DNA of 64,000 nt from Bariatricus massiliensis (GCF_900086725.1 NZ_LT574835.1:128740-192739); one strand, 5' to 3'. Shown: positions 25,472 through 34,765, counted from the stretch's first letter. The notes: generated by a model not told the origin, from the letters alone. A program made the numbers and translations.

Positions 25472-26746
25472 TCACAAACTTATTTTTGAATTGACCAGCA
25501 GCCAATTGGCACGGAACGGCCTCATCAAATTCCAATATCCGAATCCTTTGAATCCATATGAAACAGCCGTGTCTATCTTTACCTGCATGCTCCGTACATC
25601 CTCGAACCATACCTCGTGCTGCCGTCCTTCTGCCCAATAAGTAAAATAAGGACTCTGTGCCGTCTCATCGAATTGTATTTCGGCCCCGTTTTGAGCCGCA
25701 ATCCGCACAGCCTCCACATTTCCTATCAGCTCCGCTCTTGTAACTCCCCTTTCATATGGTAATTGCCAGTCATATCCGTAATTTGGAATACCCATGATTA
25801 TTTTTTCGACCGGTATTTCAGTGACTGCATAATCTAGGACCTGCCGTACCTTGTTGATTGGCGCCACAGCCATCGGCGGGCCGTATGTATACCCCCATTC
25901 GTAAGTCATCAGGAACACACGGTCTGCATTCTCGCCCAGAAGCCGGTAATCCATCCCTTCATACAGAAGACCCGGCTGATCCGCCGATATCTTCGGGGCC
26001 AGCGCAACCGATACGCTGCGCCCGGTCTCATTCATCGCGGTTCTGAGCCTGCCCACAAAATCCGCATATCCCACCCTGTCTTCCGGAAGGATATATTCAA
26101 AATCCACATCTACCCCATCGTAGCCCTTCTCCTCCACCACAGAGAGCAGATTGGCAATCAACTGTTCCTGCATAGTCCGGTCTTCTGACACCTCCTTCAC
26201 CAGCTGATTGTTAAATCCCCCGGTCTCTGTAAATGGCGTCAGTACAAGAATGGGGCTTACTTGAAAGCGTCTGGCTTCTTCGATTAGCCATTCCTCATTG
26301 GCAAGAGGCGGAATCAATTCTCCCGCGGAAGTAAAACCATAGGAAAAAATCAAAAGCTTTTCTATATAAAGAAGTGCTTCTCTTAAGATATAGCGTGCTA
26401 TAAAAGGATAGGCATACCCAATCACCTCCATAGCTGTCTTCTCCCCTTCCTCAAATGCAATCACGACCTGCTGTCCCGCAATCAAATAAGTCTGATCGAT
26501 CAAAAATGGATTGTTCCGCAGTATCTGCTTTTCCTCTATTCCATATTGCCCGGCTACCTGCGCCAATGTCTCGCCTGCCTCAACCGTATGTATCGTCTCG
26601 GGAAATAAAATGAGAAGTGCCTGACCGGTGACCAGAAAATCTTGGCTGGTTATCTGATTGTCGTAAGCCAGCCTTATCGGCGACACCCCAAAACGCCGTG
26701 CGATGCTGTAGATATTATCCCCCGGTTTTACCACATATATTTCCAT
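25472..26746 (-). CDS. sleL: LysM-GH18 spore-germination peptidoglycan hydrolase (SleL/YaaH type)
   Basis: 424 residues from the ATG at 26746, behind AAAGGATT; the upstream in-frame start lacks a site. Two LysM repeats occupy the first ~95 residues (VVKPGDNIYSIARRFGVSPI; HTVEAGETLAQVAGQYGI), followed by a GH18 barrel whose catalytic motif is YDGVDVDFEYI (about residue 215). SleL/YaaH are cortical-fragment N-acetylglucosaminidases bound to spores, with no classical signal peptide, as here. It supports the view that the organism forms spores. Monocistronic with its own terminator. Confidence 0.9.
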   Translation of the reverse strand: MEIYVVKPGDNIYSIARRFGVSPIRLAYDNQITSQDFLVTGQALLILFPETIHTVEAGETLAQVAGQYGIEEKQILRNNPFLIDQTYLIAGQQVVIAFEEGEKTAMEVIGYAYPFIARYILREALLYIEKLLIFSYGFTSAGELIPPLANEEWLIEEARRFQVSPILVLTPFTETGGFNNQLVKEVSEDRTMQEQLIANLLSVVEEKGYDGVDVDFEYILPEDRVGYADFVGRLRTAMNETGRSVSVALAPKISADQPGLLYEGMDYRLLGENADRVFLMTYEWGYTYGPPMAVAPINKVRQVLDYAVTEIPVEKIIMGIPNYGYDWQLPYERGVTRAELIGNVEAVRIAAQNGAEIQFDETAQSPYFTYWAEGRQHEVWFEDVRSMQVKIDTAVSYGFKGFGYWNLMRPFRANWLLVNSKISL

Positions 26747-26768
26747 GATTATAATCCTTTTTTCTTTA

Positions 26769-26922
26769 TTGTATGTATCCACGACTTATGATATACTGAA
26801 TGAAATTACACGTACTGATTACAAAGGGTCACACCTGAGTGAAAAGGCGCATAGAACAGAACATTAAAAGGGGGATTTATACCCTTTTTTAAGCCTGCGC
26901 TAATGCGCAGGCTTTTCTTTTT
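26769..26922 (+). promoter_or_regulatory. Promoter plus terminator-containing leader of the hydrogenase maturation genes
   Basis: TTGTAT (26769-26774) and TATACT (26792-26797) are 17 bp apart. The ~100-nt leader that follows contains AAAAGGG...CCCTTTT near 26866-26890 and then a perfect terminator, AAGCCTGCGC (26891-26900) / GCGCAGGCTT (26905-26914) followed by TTCTTTTT, only 40 bp before the first gene. This arrangement suggests attenuation or a small RNA. I could not match the leader to a known riboswitch or T-box. Confidence 0.5.
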
Positions 26923-26954
26923 ATTCTGTATTTTTGAGAAAAGGAGGTTTAAAA

Positions 26955-27212
26955 ATGTCGGAGCCAACTAAAAGAATTGCATTAATCGGAATTATACTCA
27001 CAAGCCACGAATCTGTAGACCAGCTCAATTCTCTGCTCAGCGAATCCGGCGACTACATTGTCGGCAGAATGGGAATCCCTTATAGGGAAAAAGGAATTTC
27101 AATCATCAGTGTCGCGATGGATGCTCCCAATGATGTCATAAGCGCACTTTCCGGTAAAATAGGCATGCTGCCCGGTATCAGTACAAAAACAATCTATGCA
27201 AAAGCAACATAA
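26955..27212 (+). CDS. TM1266-type iron-only hydrogenase system putative regulator
   Basis: 85 residues from the ATG at 26955, preceded by AAAGGAGG; an upstream in-frame ATG would contain the ribosome site. It is a small ferredoxin-fold protein with the pattern RIALIGIILTS, then VGRMGIPYREKGISIISVAM and KIGMLPGISTKTIYAKA, as in the TM1266 family found with hydE/F/G. The family is proposed to be regulatory; its mechanism is not known to me. It is the first gene of the operon, 15 bp ahead of hydE. Confidence 0.85.
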   Translation: MSEPTKRIALIGIILTSHESVDQLNSLLSESGDYIVGRMGIPYREKGISIISVAMDAPNDVISALSGKIGMLPGISTKTIYAKAT

Positions 27213-27227
27213 AAGGATGTACACAAC

Positions 27228-28277
27228 ATGAAGGAATTAATCCAAAAGCTGGAAACTACCCAAACTCTCTCCTTCGATGAGTGGATTGCTCTTATCAACG
27301 GACGTACCGAGGCGCTGTCTGAATTTCTTTTTGAAAGAGCGAGGTTCGTGAGCACCCAGCATTACGGGCATGATATCTTTGTGCGGGGTCTGATCGAGTT
27401 CACAAACTACTGCCGGAATGACTGTTACTATTGCGGAATCAGAAGGAGTAACGCCAATGTACGGCGCTACAGGCTGACAAAGGAAGAAATCCTATCCTGC
27501 TGCCGAACCGGCTATGAACTCGGTTTTCGGACTTTTGTGCTGCAGGGCGGAGAAGATGCATGGTACACCGACGAGAAAATGGCAGATATCATTTCTTCCA
27601 TAAAAGCTATTTATCCAGACTGTGCTATCACGCTTTCCATCGGAGAAAAAAGTGTCGTAAGCTATGAATTATTTTACAAGTACGGGGCAGACCGTTACCT
27701 GCTGAGGCACGAGACATGTAATGCGCTGCACTATGCCAGCCTGCACCCCGCTCCTTTGTCTGCCGCGAACCGGCAACAGTGCCTTCGGGAACTCCGTCGC
27801 ATCGGCTATCAGGTAGGCAGCGGGTTTATGGTGGGCTCACCGGGACAGACAGCAGCGCATCTGGCGGAGGACATGTTATTTCTAAAGGAGCTGAATCCAC
27901 ATATGGTGGGAATCGGGCCTTTTATCCCCCACCATGATACGCCCTTTGCCCAAGAACTTCCGGGGACGTTAGAGTTAACTCTATTCATGCTCGGCCTGCT
28001 ACGCCTCATGCTTCCTACTACTCTCCTTCCTTCCACTACCGCGCTGGGCACCATTGCGCCGGACGGGAGAGAGCTTGGCATTCTGGCCGGGGCTAACGTG
28101 GTCATGCCGAACCTGTCACCGGTGGCAAACCGTAAGGATTATAGTCTCTATGACAACAAAATCTGTACCGGAGACGAAGCAGCGGAATGCCGCAAATGTT
28201 TGGAAAAGAGGATGGAGCGTATCGGATACCGAATTGTGACCGCACGGGGAGATTCGTTAGTCGGTTCCCCAAAATGA
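27228..28277 (+). CDS. hydE: [FeFe]-hydrogenase maturase HydE (radical SAM)
   Basis: 349 residues. HydE acts with HydG and HydF to build the 2Fe subcluster of [FeFe]-hydrogenase, supplying part of the dithiomethylamine bridge chemistry. The radical SAM motif CRNDCYYCGIRR is near residue 64, with FTNYCRN before it and LQGGED as the SAM-binding segment. VGSGFMVGSPGQT and VGIGPFIPHHDTPF are typical of the HydE/BioB-like barrel. Start behind AAAAGGATG. In operon with hydG and hydF; the hydrogenase itself is not in the window. Confidence 0.93.
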   Translation: MKELIQKLETTQTLSFDEWIALINGRTEALSEFLFERARFVSTQHYGHDIFVRGLIEFTNYCRNDCYYCGIRRSNANVRRYRLTKEEILSCCRTGYELGFRTFVLQGGEDAWYTDEKMADIISSIKAIYPDCAITLSIGEKSVVSYELFYKYGADRYLLRHETCNALHYASLHPAPLSAANRQQCLRELRRIGYQVGSGFMVGSPGQTAAHLAEDMLFLKELNPHMVGIGPFIPHHDTPFAQELPGTLELTLFMLGLLRLMLPTTLLPSTTALGTIAPDGRELGILAGANVVMPNLSPVANRKDYSLYDNKICTGDEAAECRKCLEKRMERIGYRIVTARGDSLVGSPK

Positions 28278-28298
28278 TATTTCAAAAGGAGAAGGAAA

Positions 28299-29720
28299 AT
28301 GTATAATGTAAAATCAAAAAAAGCAACGGAATTTATCGACCATCAGGAGATTCTTGACACGCTGGCGTATGCAGACGCTAATAAAGACAATGAAGCCTTA
28401 ATTGACCAGATTATCGAAAAGGCCAAATGCCGGAAAGGGCTGACGCACCGGGAAGCCTCCGTGCTCCTCGCCTGTCAGTCTGAGGAGAAAAACGAGGAAA
28501 TCTACCGGCTGGCCGAGCAGATTAAAAAAGACTTTTACGGGAACCGTATCGTCATGTTCGCTCCCCTATATCTTTCGAATTATTGCATTAATGGGTGTAC
28601 CTACTGCCCCTATCACATGAAGAACAAGCATATTCCCCGCAAGAAGCTGACACAGGAAGAAATCCGCCGTGAAGTCATCGCCCTGCAGGATATGGGGCAC
28701 AAACGCCTTGCGCTGGAGGCCGGAGAGGATCCCAAAAATAATCCGATTGAATACATATTGGAAAGTATTAAAACCATTTACAGCATCAAACACAAAAATG
28801 GGGCTATCCGCCGAGTAAATGTCAATATCGCTGCCACCACCGTTGAGAATTACAGAAAGCTCAAGGAAGCCGGCATCGGAACCTACATTTTATTTCAGGA
28901 AACTTACCACAAGGACAGTTATCTGGAGCTCCACCCGACCGGCCCAAAGCACGATTACGACTATCATACTGAGGCGATGGACCGCGCCATGGAGGGCGGC
29001 ATCGACGACGTAGGGCTCGGTGTATTATTCGGCCTTGATAAGTACCGCTACGAATTCGCCGGACTGCTCATGCACGCCGAACATCTGGAAGCTGCTTTCG
29101 GAGTCGGTCCCCATACTATCAGCGTGCCCAGACTTCGTGATGCCGACGATATCGACGCCTCCGCTTTCACAAACGGCATTGACGACGACATTTTCGCAAA
29201 AATTGTAGCTTGTATTCGGATAGCGGTTCCTTACACCGGCATGATCGTCTCTACACGAGAAAGCCAGAAATGCCGGGAGCGTGTCCTGCATCTCGGCATT
29301 TCCCAAGTAAGCGGCGGCTCCAAAACAAGCGTTGGCGGATATGCCGAGGCGGAGCCGGAGGATGAATGTTCCGCCCAGTTCGATGTCAGCGACACACGGA
29401 CGTTGGATGAAATCGTAAAATGGCTGATGGACATGGATTACCTGCCAAGCTTTTGCACCGCCTGCTACCGGGAAGGACGCACAGGGGACCGTTTTATGGA
29501 GTTATGCAAAAAGCAACAGATTCAAAACTGCTGCCACCCCAATGCACTCCTGACTCTAAAAGAATATCTCGTAGACTATGCCTCACCTGCCACAAAAGCT
29601 CTGGGAGATGCCTTGATTGAAAAAGAAATCCTCAATGTACCCAACGAAAAAGCCCGTGCAGTCGTACAAGAACATTTAAAGGCAATCGAAAACGGGACAG
29701 GCCGAGATTTCCGCTTTTAA
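28299..29720 (+). CDS. hydG: [FeFe]-hydrogenase maturase HydG (tyrosine lyase, radical SAM)
   Basis: 473 residues, the usual length. HydG cleaves tyrosine to p-cresol plus CO and cyanide, delivered as an Fe(CO)2CN synthon. The SAM cluster motif is CINGCTYCPYH (about residue 94); the C-terminal auxiliary cluster site is CTACYREGRTGDRF plus a later Cys. LEAGEDP is the SAM-binding segment and SGGSKTSVGGY the conserved barrel end. The start follows AAAAGGAGAAGG. It lies 21 bp after hydE. Confidence 0.95.
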   Translation: MYNVKSKKATEFIDHQEILDTLAYADANKDNEALIDQIIEKAKCRKGLTHREASVLLACQSEEKNEEIYRLAEQIKKDFYGNRIVMFAPLYLSNYCINGCTYCPYHMKNKHIPRKKLTQEEIRREVIALQDMGHKRLALEAGEDPKNNPIEYILESIKTIYSIKHKNGAIRRVNVNIAATTVENYRKLKEAGIGTYILFQETYHKDSYLELHPTGPKHDYDYHTEAMDRAMEGGIDDVGLGVLFGLDKYRYEFAGLLMHAEHLEAAFGVGPHTISVPRLRDADDIDASAFTNGIDDDIFAKIVACIRIAVPYTGMIVSTRESQKCRERVLHLGISQVSGGSKTSVGGYAEAEPEDECSAQFDVSDTRTLDEIVKWLMDMDYLPSFCTACYREGRTGDRFMELCKKQQIQNCCHPNALLTLKEYLVDYASPATKALGDALIEKEILNVPNEKARAVVQEHLKAIENGTGRDFRF

Positions 29721-29775
29721 CACCGTCGGGGACACACCGTCGGGGACAGGTCCCAACGCGTTGGGGACTGTCCCC
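29721..29775. repeat. REP-like palindrome, copy 3, with duplicated lead-in
   Basis: The palindrome GGGGACAGGTCCCAACGCG...GACTGTCCCC (29742-29775) matches copies 1 and 2. It is preceded by a perfect tandem direct repeat CACCGTCGGGGACA (29721-29734 and 29735-29748), whose second unit runs into the palindrome. It separates hydG from hydF by 102 bp. Confidence 0.85.
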
Positions 29776-29822
29776 CACTACAATTCTGAGAAAATTCTGA
29801 TAATTTGGAAAGGAGTTTATTC

Positions 29823-31052
29823 ATGAGTTTAAACAATACCCCTTCTTCTGAGCGAATCCACATTGGAATATTTGGAAGGAGAAATGCCGGGAAATCTAGT
29901 ATCATCAATGCGCTCACCGGGCAGGATTTGGCTATTGTGTCGGATGTTCTGGGCACTACCACAGATCCTGTCCCGAAGGCTATGGAGCTTCTGCCTCTTG
30001 GGCCGGTGGTGATGATAGATACGCCGGGTCTGGATGACAATGGCGAGCTTGGGAGCCAGCGTGTCCGGAAAGCTTATCAGATTCTTAACAAGACGGACAT
30101 TGCGGTTCTGGTCATCGATGCTTCTTTAGGTATGACCGATGAGGATTTGGATATTATGGACAAAATCCAAAAAAAGGGCATCCCATGGGTGGTTGTCAAA
30201 AATAAGGTGGATTTATGCGGTTTCCAAACACGGCCCGCAAAGTGCGATAATGAGCGCACAGAAAATACATTCCTTCTGGGCGAGACTAACTCTATCGAAG
30301 TCAGCACAGTGACCGGACAAAATATACATGAACTTAAAGAGTTGATTGCCCGGCAAGTCCCGGAGACTGACTGCCAAAAGCGTATTGTGGGAGACCTGCT
30401 CTCTCCATTGGATTTTGTAATACTCGTAATCCCCATTGACTCAGCCGCCCCCAAAGGCAGGCTGATACTACCACAGCAGCAGACCATCCGCGATATTCTC
30501 GAATCCGGCGCGGCTGCCATCGCGGTAAAGGACACCGAGCTCAAGGAAACGCTGGCCTCATTAGGAAAAGCCCCCCGTTTAATCATCACCGACAGTCAGT
30601 CATTCGCTAAAGTGTCTGCCGATATCCCGGAAGGGATTCCCCTCACGTCCTTCTCCATACTCTTTGCACGGTATAAGGGCAGCCTTGCCACAGCCGTAAA
30701 TGGGGCTTATGCCTTAGATAAATTAAAGGACGGAGACCACATTTTAATCTGTGAAGGCTGTACGCATCACAGGCAATGTGAGGATATCGGAACGGTAAAG
30801 CTGCCGAGATGGATAGACCGCCATACCGGCAAAAAGCTCACCTACTCTTTCACCAGCGGAACAGAATTTCCACTGGACCTGTCCCCCTATACCCTGATCA
30901 TTCACTGCGGGGGCTGTACATTAAATGAGCGGGAAATGCAGTTCCGCTTAAGATGTGCGGAAGACCAAGGTGTTCCCATGACCAACTATGGCACCGCAAT
31001 CGCACACATGAACGGAATACTTTCCCGCAGCCTTGAACCCTTCGGCCTATAA
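29823..31052 (+). CDS. hydF: [FeFe]-hydrogenase maturation GTPase HydF
   Basis: 409 residues from the ATG at 29823 behind AAAGGAG. HydF is the GTPase scaffold that receives the 2Fe subcluster and delivers it to the hydrogenase. G1 is GRRNAGKSS, G3 DTPGLDD, and G4 is VVKNKVDL. C-terminal cluster ligands lie in CEGCTHHRQCED and HCGGC. Expected order within the operon. Convergent with the KamA-family gene, 15 bp away. Confidence 0.93.
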   Translation: MSLNNTPSSERIHIGIFGRRNAGKSSIINALTGQDLAIVSDVLGTTTDPVPKAMELLPLGPVVMIDTPGLDDNGELGSQRVRKAYQILNKTDIAVLVIDASLGMTDEDLDIMDKIQKKGIPWVVVKNKVDLCGFQTRPAKCDNERTENTFLLGETNSIEVSTVTGQNIHELKELIARQVPETDCQKRIVGDLLSPLDFVILVIPIDSAAPKGRLILPQQQTIRDILESGAAAIAVKDTELKETLASLGKAPRLIITDSQSFAKVSADIPEGIPLTSFSILFARYKGSLATAVNGAYALDKLKDGDHILICEGCTHHRQCEDIGTVKLPRWIDRHTGKKLTYSFTSGTEFPLDLSPYTLIIHCGGCTLNEREMQFRLRCAEDQGVPMTNYGTAIAHMNGILSRSLEPFGL

Positions 31053-31067
31053 CGGCGGAGGGTTTCC

Positions 31068-32159
31068 TTATTCTATCCAGCAGTCATCCGGCCCCAGCGT
31101 CCTGACAAAAATCCTGCCCTTGTCTTCCTGCCGTTTTGCCTGATGAAATTTGAATATCATCTCATTATCCCCTGCACCTTTTCCCAAGATCTCTATCTTC
31201 CCCCGGCGCGTGGACATGATATACCGAAAACACTTTCCATTTCCATTCTGCATATTCTTCGCCTGCTCTACAATCTCATACCCTCGCAGCAAAGGCACTT
31301 GAAACTGATTCAGCACTCCCGTCACCGGACGGCATTGAAACACATAGTATGGAATGATACCCATTCTTGTAAAACACTTCAGCAGCTCTCCAAGCACTTC
31401 TCCACTGTCATTGACACCTTTTAAAAGTACCGTCTGATTCTTGACAATGATTCCTGCCTCCTGCAGACACTTCACCGCCGCCTCAGACTGTTCCGTAAAC
31501 TCCCTTGAGTGGTTGAACTGTGTGATAACGTAAATCTGCTTCTTCTTCCCGTAACGACACAATAATTCCTTCAATTCCCCGTCTTCGGTAATCCTCTGTG
31601 GAAATGTGACCGGTGTCTTCGTCCCGAAACGGATATAATCCAAATGTGGAATTGCCGTTAGATTCTCAAGATATTCCTGCAGGACAGAATTTTCATTCAG
31701 AAATGCATCGCCCCCGGACACCAGCACGTTGGTAATCTCGGGATGCTCTCTGATATACCGGTAGACACTCTCCCTGTCCACGGCTGTCTCCTCCGCCACT
31801 TTGCCTACCATCCGTTTCCTGAAACAATACCGGCAGTACATCGCGCACCTGTCCGTGGAGAGCACAAGCGCCGTCTGGCTGTACTTATGCTGGAGCCCCT
31901 GTAATACCGTGTTCTCTCCCTCACCGCTGGTATCCATATCCCCCTCGAGATCCAGCTCACCAAAAGAGGGAACACACATTTTTCGGATTGGATCCTGTAC
32001 ATCATCTTTGTCAATCAGAGACAAATAATATGCCGGAATAGACACCGGGTATTTCCTGATCATTTCCTCAGTCCGTCTATCGCTCTGGATATCCGGAAAA
32101 CAACATGCCAGCTCTTCACCCGTAGTTACATTTTTCTGAAGCTCTTGCATCCATTTCAT
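31068..32159 (-). CDS. KamA-family radical SAM protein (lysine 2,3-aminomutase-like)
   Basis: 363 residues, shorter than lysine 2,3-aminomutase (about 415) and closer in length to EpmB-like enzymes. The cluster motif is CAMYCRYCFRKRM (about residue 104) and VLVSGGDAFL is the SAM/PLP-associated segment. The candidate PLP lysine is in TRRGKIEILG near residue 320. The family moves amino groups on lysine, glutamate or protein lysines; the exact substrate is not clear and no partner such as a lysine-degradation operon or an efp/epmA gene is adjacent. It is convergent with hydF. Confidence 0.8.
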   Translation of the reverse strand: MKWMQELQKNVTTGEELACCFPDIQSDRRTEEMIRKYPVSIPAYYLSLIDKDDVQDPIRKMCVPSFGELDLEGDMDTSGEGENTVLQGLQHKYSQTALVLSTDRCAMYCRYCFRKRMVGKVAEETAVDRESVYRYIREHPEITNVLVSGGDAFLNENSVLQEYLENLTAIPHLDYIRFGTKTPVTFPQRITEDGELKELLCRYGKKKQIYVITQFNHSREFTEQSEAAVKCLQEAGIIVKNQTVLLKGVNDSGEVLGELLKCFTRMGIIPYYVFQCRPVTGVLNQFQVPLLRGYEIVEQAKNMQNGNGKCFRYIMSTRRGKIEILGKGAGDNEMIFKFHQAKRQEDKGRIFVRTLGPDDCWIE

Positions 32160-32256
32160 TCTGCATCTCTCCCTCCTGAATATTAGTACCTGAGATTCAT
32201 TATACAGAATAAAGACGCTTCATTCAATCGTTTTCCATTATTACATGCAAAAGAAA

Positions 32257-33375
32257 CTAATTGTCCGACAATTCTTTTTTGACACACGCAAGAGCTTCTG
32301 CTACCACATGATGCATATCAAAATATTTGTACATCCCCAGCCGGCCTCCAAAAATTACATTCTTTTCCCTTTCAGCCAATTCCTTATATCTGCCGTACAG
32401 CAAATTATTCTTTTCATCATTCATTGGATAATAAGGTTCATCCCCTTTTTTCCATTCCGCAGGATACTCCTTCGTGATGACAGTTTTCAGACTACTCTCT
32501 CCCGACTGGCATCCGAACTCAAAGTGCTTGTGCTCAATGATACGCGTGTACGGCACTTCATACTCAGTATAATTCACCACCGCGTTCCCTTGATAATTCT
32601 CACAGTCCAGTTCTTCCGTCTCAAACCGCAGGCTTCTGTACTCCAGCTCCCCATAACAATATCCGAAATACTCGTCAATCATACCGGTAAACACGACCTT
32701 ATCCGCCTGTGGGCAAAGCTCTTCTCGATGTGTAAAATAATCGGTATTAAGCCTTACCTCTATCCCCTCCAGCAGCTTTTCCACAATCTGTGTATAACCG
32801 CCCACCGGAATGCCTTGATATTTATCGTTAAAATAATTGTTATCATACACAAAACGCACCGGCAGACGCTTGATAATGAATGCAGGAAGTTCCGTGGCCC
32901 TTCTCCCCCACTGCTTTTCAGTATAGCCCTTGACTAACTTCTCATAGATGTCACGCCCGACCAGTGAAATAGCCTGTTCCTCCAGATTACGCGGCTCCGC
33001 AATTCCTGCCTCACGAATCTGCTCCTCAATCTTCTCTCTGGCCTCCGCAGGTGTCACCACGCCCCACATCTTACTGAATGTATTCATGTTGAAGGGCATA
33101 TTATAAAGCTCGTCCTTATAGCGCGCCACCGGTGAGTTGGTGTACCGGTTAAATTCGGCGAACTGCTGCACATAGTCCCACACTTCCTTATTGCTCGTAT
33201 GGAAAATATGCGCGCCGTACCGATGTACCTGTATTTGGTCCACTTCCTCCGTGTAAATATTCCCCGCAACATGTGCTCTTTTATCAATTACTACAACCTT
33301 TTTCCCCGCTTTATGGGCTTCATGTGCAAATACGGCGCCAAACAAACCGGCTCCCACTATTAAATAATCGTACAT
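32257..33375 (-). CDS. glf: UDP-galactopyranose mutase
   Basis: 372 residues, normal size. It converts UDP-galactopyranose to UDP-galactofuranose using reduced FAD. The FAD-binding motif YLIVGAGLFGAVFAHEA is N-terminal, with RAHVAGNIYTE after it; EKQWGRRATELPAFIIKRLP and the C-terminal NLLYGRYKELAE carry the active-site Arg residues. The start follows AAAAGGAG. It lies near the polysaccharide island and could supply Galf for a surface glycan. Enolase lies 82 bp upstream on the same strand. Confidence 0.95.
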   Translation of the reverse strand: MYDYLIVGAGLFGAVFAHEAHKAGKKVVVIDKRAHVAGNIYTEEVDQIQVHRYGAHIFHTSNKEVWDYVQQFAEFNRYTNSPVARYKDELYNMPFNMNTFSKMWGVVTPAEAREKIEEQIREAGIAEPRNLEEQAISLVGRDIYEKLVKGYTEKQWGRRATELPAFIIKRLPVRFVYDNNYFNDKYQGIPVGGYTQIVEKLLEGIEVRLNTDYFTHREELCPQADKVVFTGMIDEYFGYCYGELEYRSLRFETEELDCENYQGNAVVNYTEYEVPYTRIIEHKHFEFGCQSGESSLKTVITKEYPAEWKKGDEPYYPMNDEKNNLLYGRYKELAEREKNVIFGGRLGMYKYFDMHHVVAEALACVKKELSDN

Positions 33376-33457
33376 AGTCCTTGACTCCTTTTTCTTTTAT
33401 GACTCCCATTATAAATAGTTTTGGCAGTATTTGCACGCCTTTTCCTAAAATTAGAAT

Positions 33458-34765
33458 CTAAGAAAATCTTACGAAAGGATTCTCATACTTCGCAATTTCC
33501 CCCAGCCGTCCTTCGATACGCAGAAGCTGATTGTATTTTGCCACTCTCTCTGAACGGCAGGGCGCCCCAGTCTTGATCTGGCCGGTGTTGAATGCTACCG
33601 CTAAATCGGCGATAAACGGATCCGCCGTCTCACCGGAACGATGGGAAATGACCGCATTGTAACCTGCATTTTTTGCCATTTCAATCGCATCGATGGCTTC
33701 CGTCAGCGTACCGATCTGGTTGACCTTAATCAGGATAGCGTTGGCTATTTCCTTGAGAATACCCGCATTCAGCCGCTTCACATTCGTCACGAACAGATCA
33801 TCGCCCACCAGCTGCATATCCCTTCCGAGGCGTGTTGTCAGAAGTTCCCAGCCTTCCCAGTCCTCTTCATCCAGTGCGTCCTCAATGGACATAATAGGAA
33901 ATTCTCCCGCCAAGTCTTCATAATAATCAATCATTTCTTCGGTGGAGCGCACTACTTTATGCCCGTGCATCCTCCCCTCACCTTCAAACACATATTTCTT
34001 CATGTCTTTGTCGTAAAGTTCACTGGCCGCCGCGTCGAGCGCTATCACTACCTGCTCTCCCGGAAGATAGCTGGCCTTTCGGATCGCGTCCATAATAAAC
34101 CGGAGAGCCTCCTTCGCGTCGGGCAGGTTCGGCGCAAATCCACCTTCGTCTCCCACCGCCGTCTGATAGCCCTGCTTGCTCAGCAGATACTTCAGCGCCT
34201 TGTATATCTCCGCACACATCTGCAGGCCTTCTTGAAATGATTTGGCCCCTACAGGCATAATCATAAACTCTTGAATATCAATGGTGTTGTCGGCATGCCG
34301 GCCTCCATTCATGATATTCATCATCGGGACTGGCATCTGTTTCGCGTTGGTCCCGCCCAGATATTGGTACAGTGGAATCCGGAGCGCTTTCGCAGCCGCG
34401 CGGGCTGCCGCCATAGAAACACCGAGCATCGCATTCGCGCCTAAATTGATTTTATTATCGGTTCCATCTAACTTAATCAGTAGCTGGTCGATTTTAGCCT
34501 GATCAAATACATTGACACCGATCATCTCCCTCGCAATACGGTCATTGACATGTTCTACTGCCTTGCGGACCCCAAGCCCTTGATAACGATGTTCTCCGTC
34601 CCTCAACTCGATTGCTTCATACTTGCCGGTGGACGCTCCGGACGGAACAGATGCCCTTCCCAAACAGTTCTCCCCCGCAAGAACCTCTACTTCCACCGTA
34701 GGATTCCCTCTTGAATCTAATATTTCTCTAGCGTATATGTCTGTAATCGGTAAATATTTATACAT
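33458..34765 (-). CDS. eno: Enolase
   Basis: 435 residues. Glycolytic 2-phosphoglycerate to phosphoenolpyruvate. Visible signatures are SGASTGKYEAIELRDG, GDEGGFAPNL, SIEDALDEEDWEGW (metal Glu/Asp) and the family signature ILIKVNQIGTLTEAIDA followed by SHRSGETADPFIADL. The start follows AAAGGAGGAAG. It has standard length and residues, and its GC-richer composition contrasts with the polysaccharide island that follows. Confidence 0.97.
   Translation of the reverse strand: MYKYLPITDIYAREILDSRGNPTVEVEVLAGENCLGRASVPSGASTGKYEAIELRDGEHRYQGLGVRKAVEHVNDRIAREMIGVNVFDQAKIDQLLIKLDGTDNKINLGANAMLGVSMAAARAAAKALRIPLYQYLGGTNAKQMPVPMMNIMNGGRHADNTIDIQEFMIMPVGAKSFQEGLQMCAEIYKALKYLLSKQGYQTAVGDEGGFAPNLPDAKEALRFIMDAIRKASYLPGEQVVIALDAAASELYDKDMKKYVFEGEGRMHGHKVVRSTEEMIDYYEDLAGEFPIMSIEDALDEEDWEGWELLTTRLGRDMQLVGDDLFVTNVKRLNAGILKEIANAILIKVNQIGTLTEAIDAIEMAKNAGYNAVISHRSGETADPFIADLAVAFNTGQIKTGAPCRSERVAKYNQLLRIEGRLGEIAKYENPFVRFS

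Noticed and set aside
26800..26920. T-box or known riboswitch ahead of the hydrogenase maturation genes
   Set aside because: No T-box sequence or core motif of a riboswitch class known to me is present; kept only as an unassigned leader.
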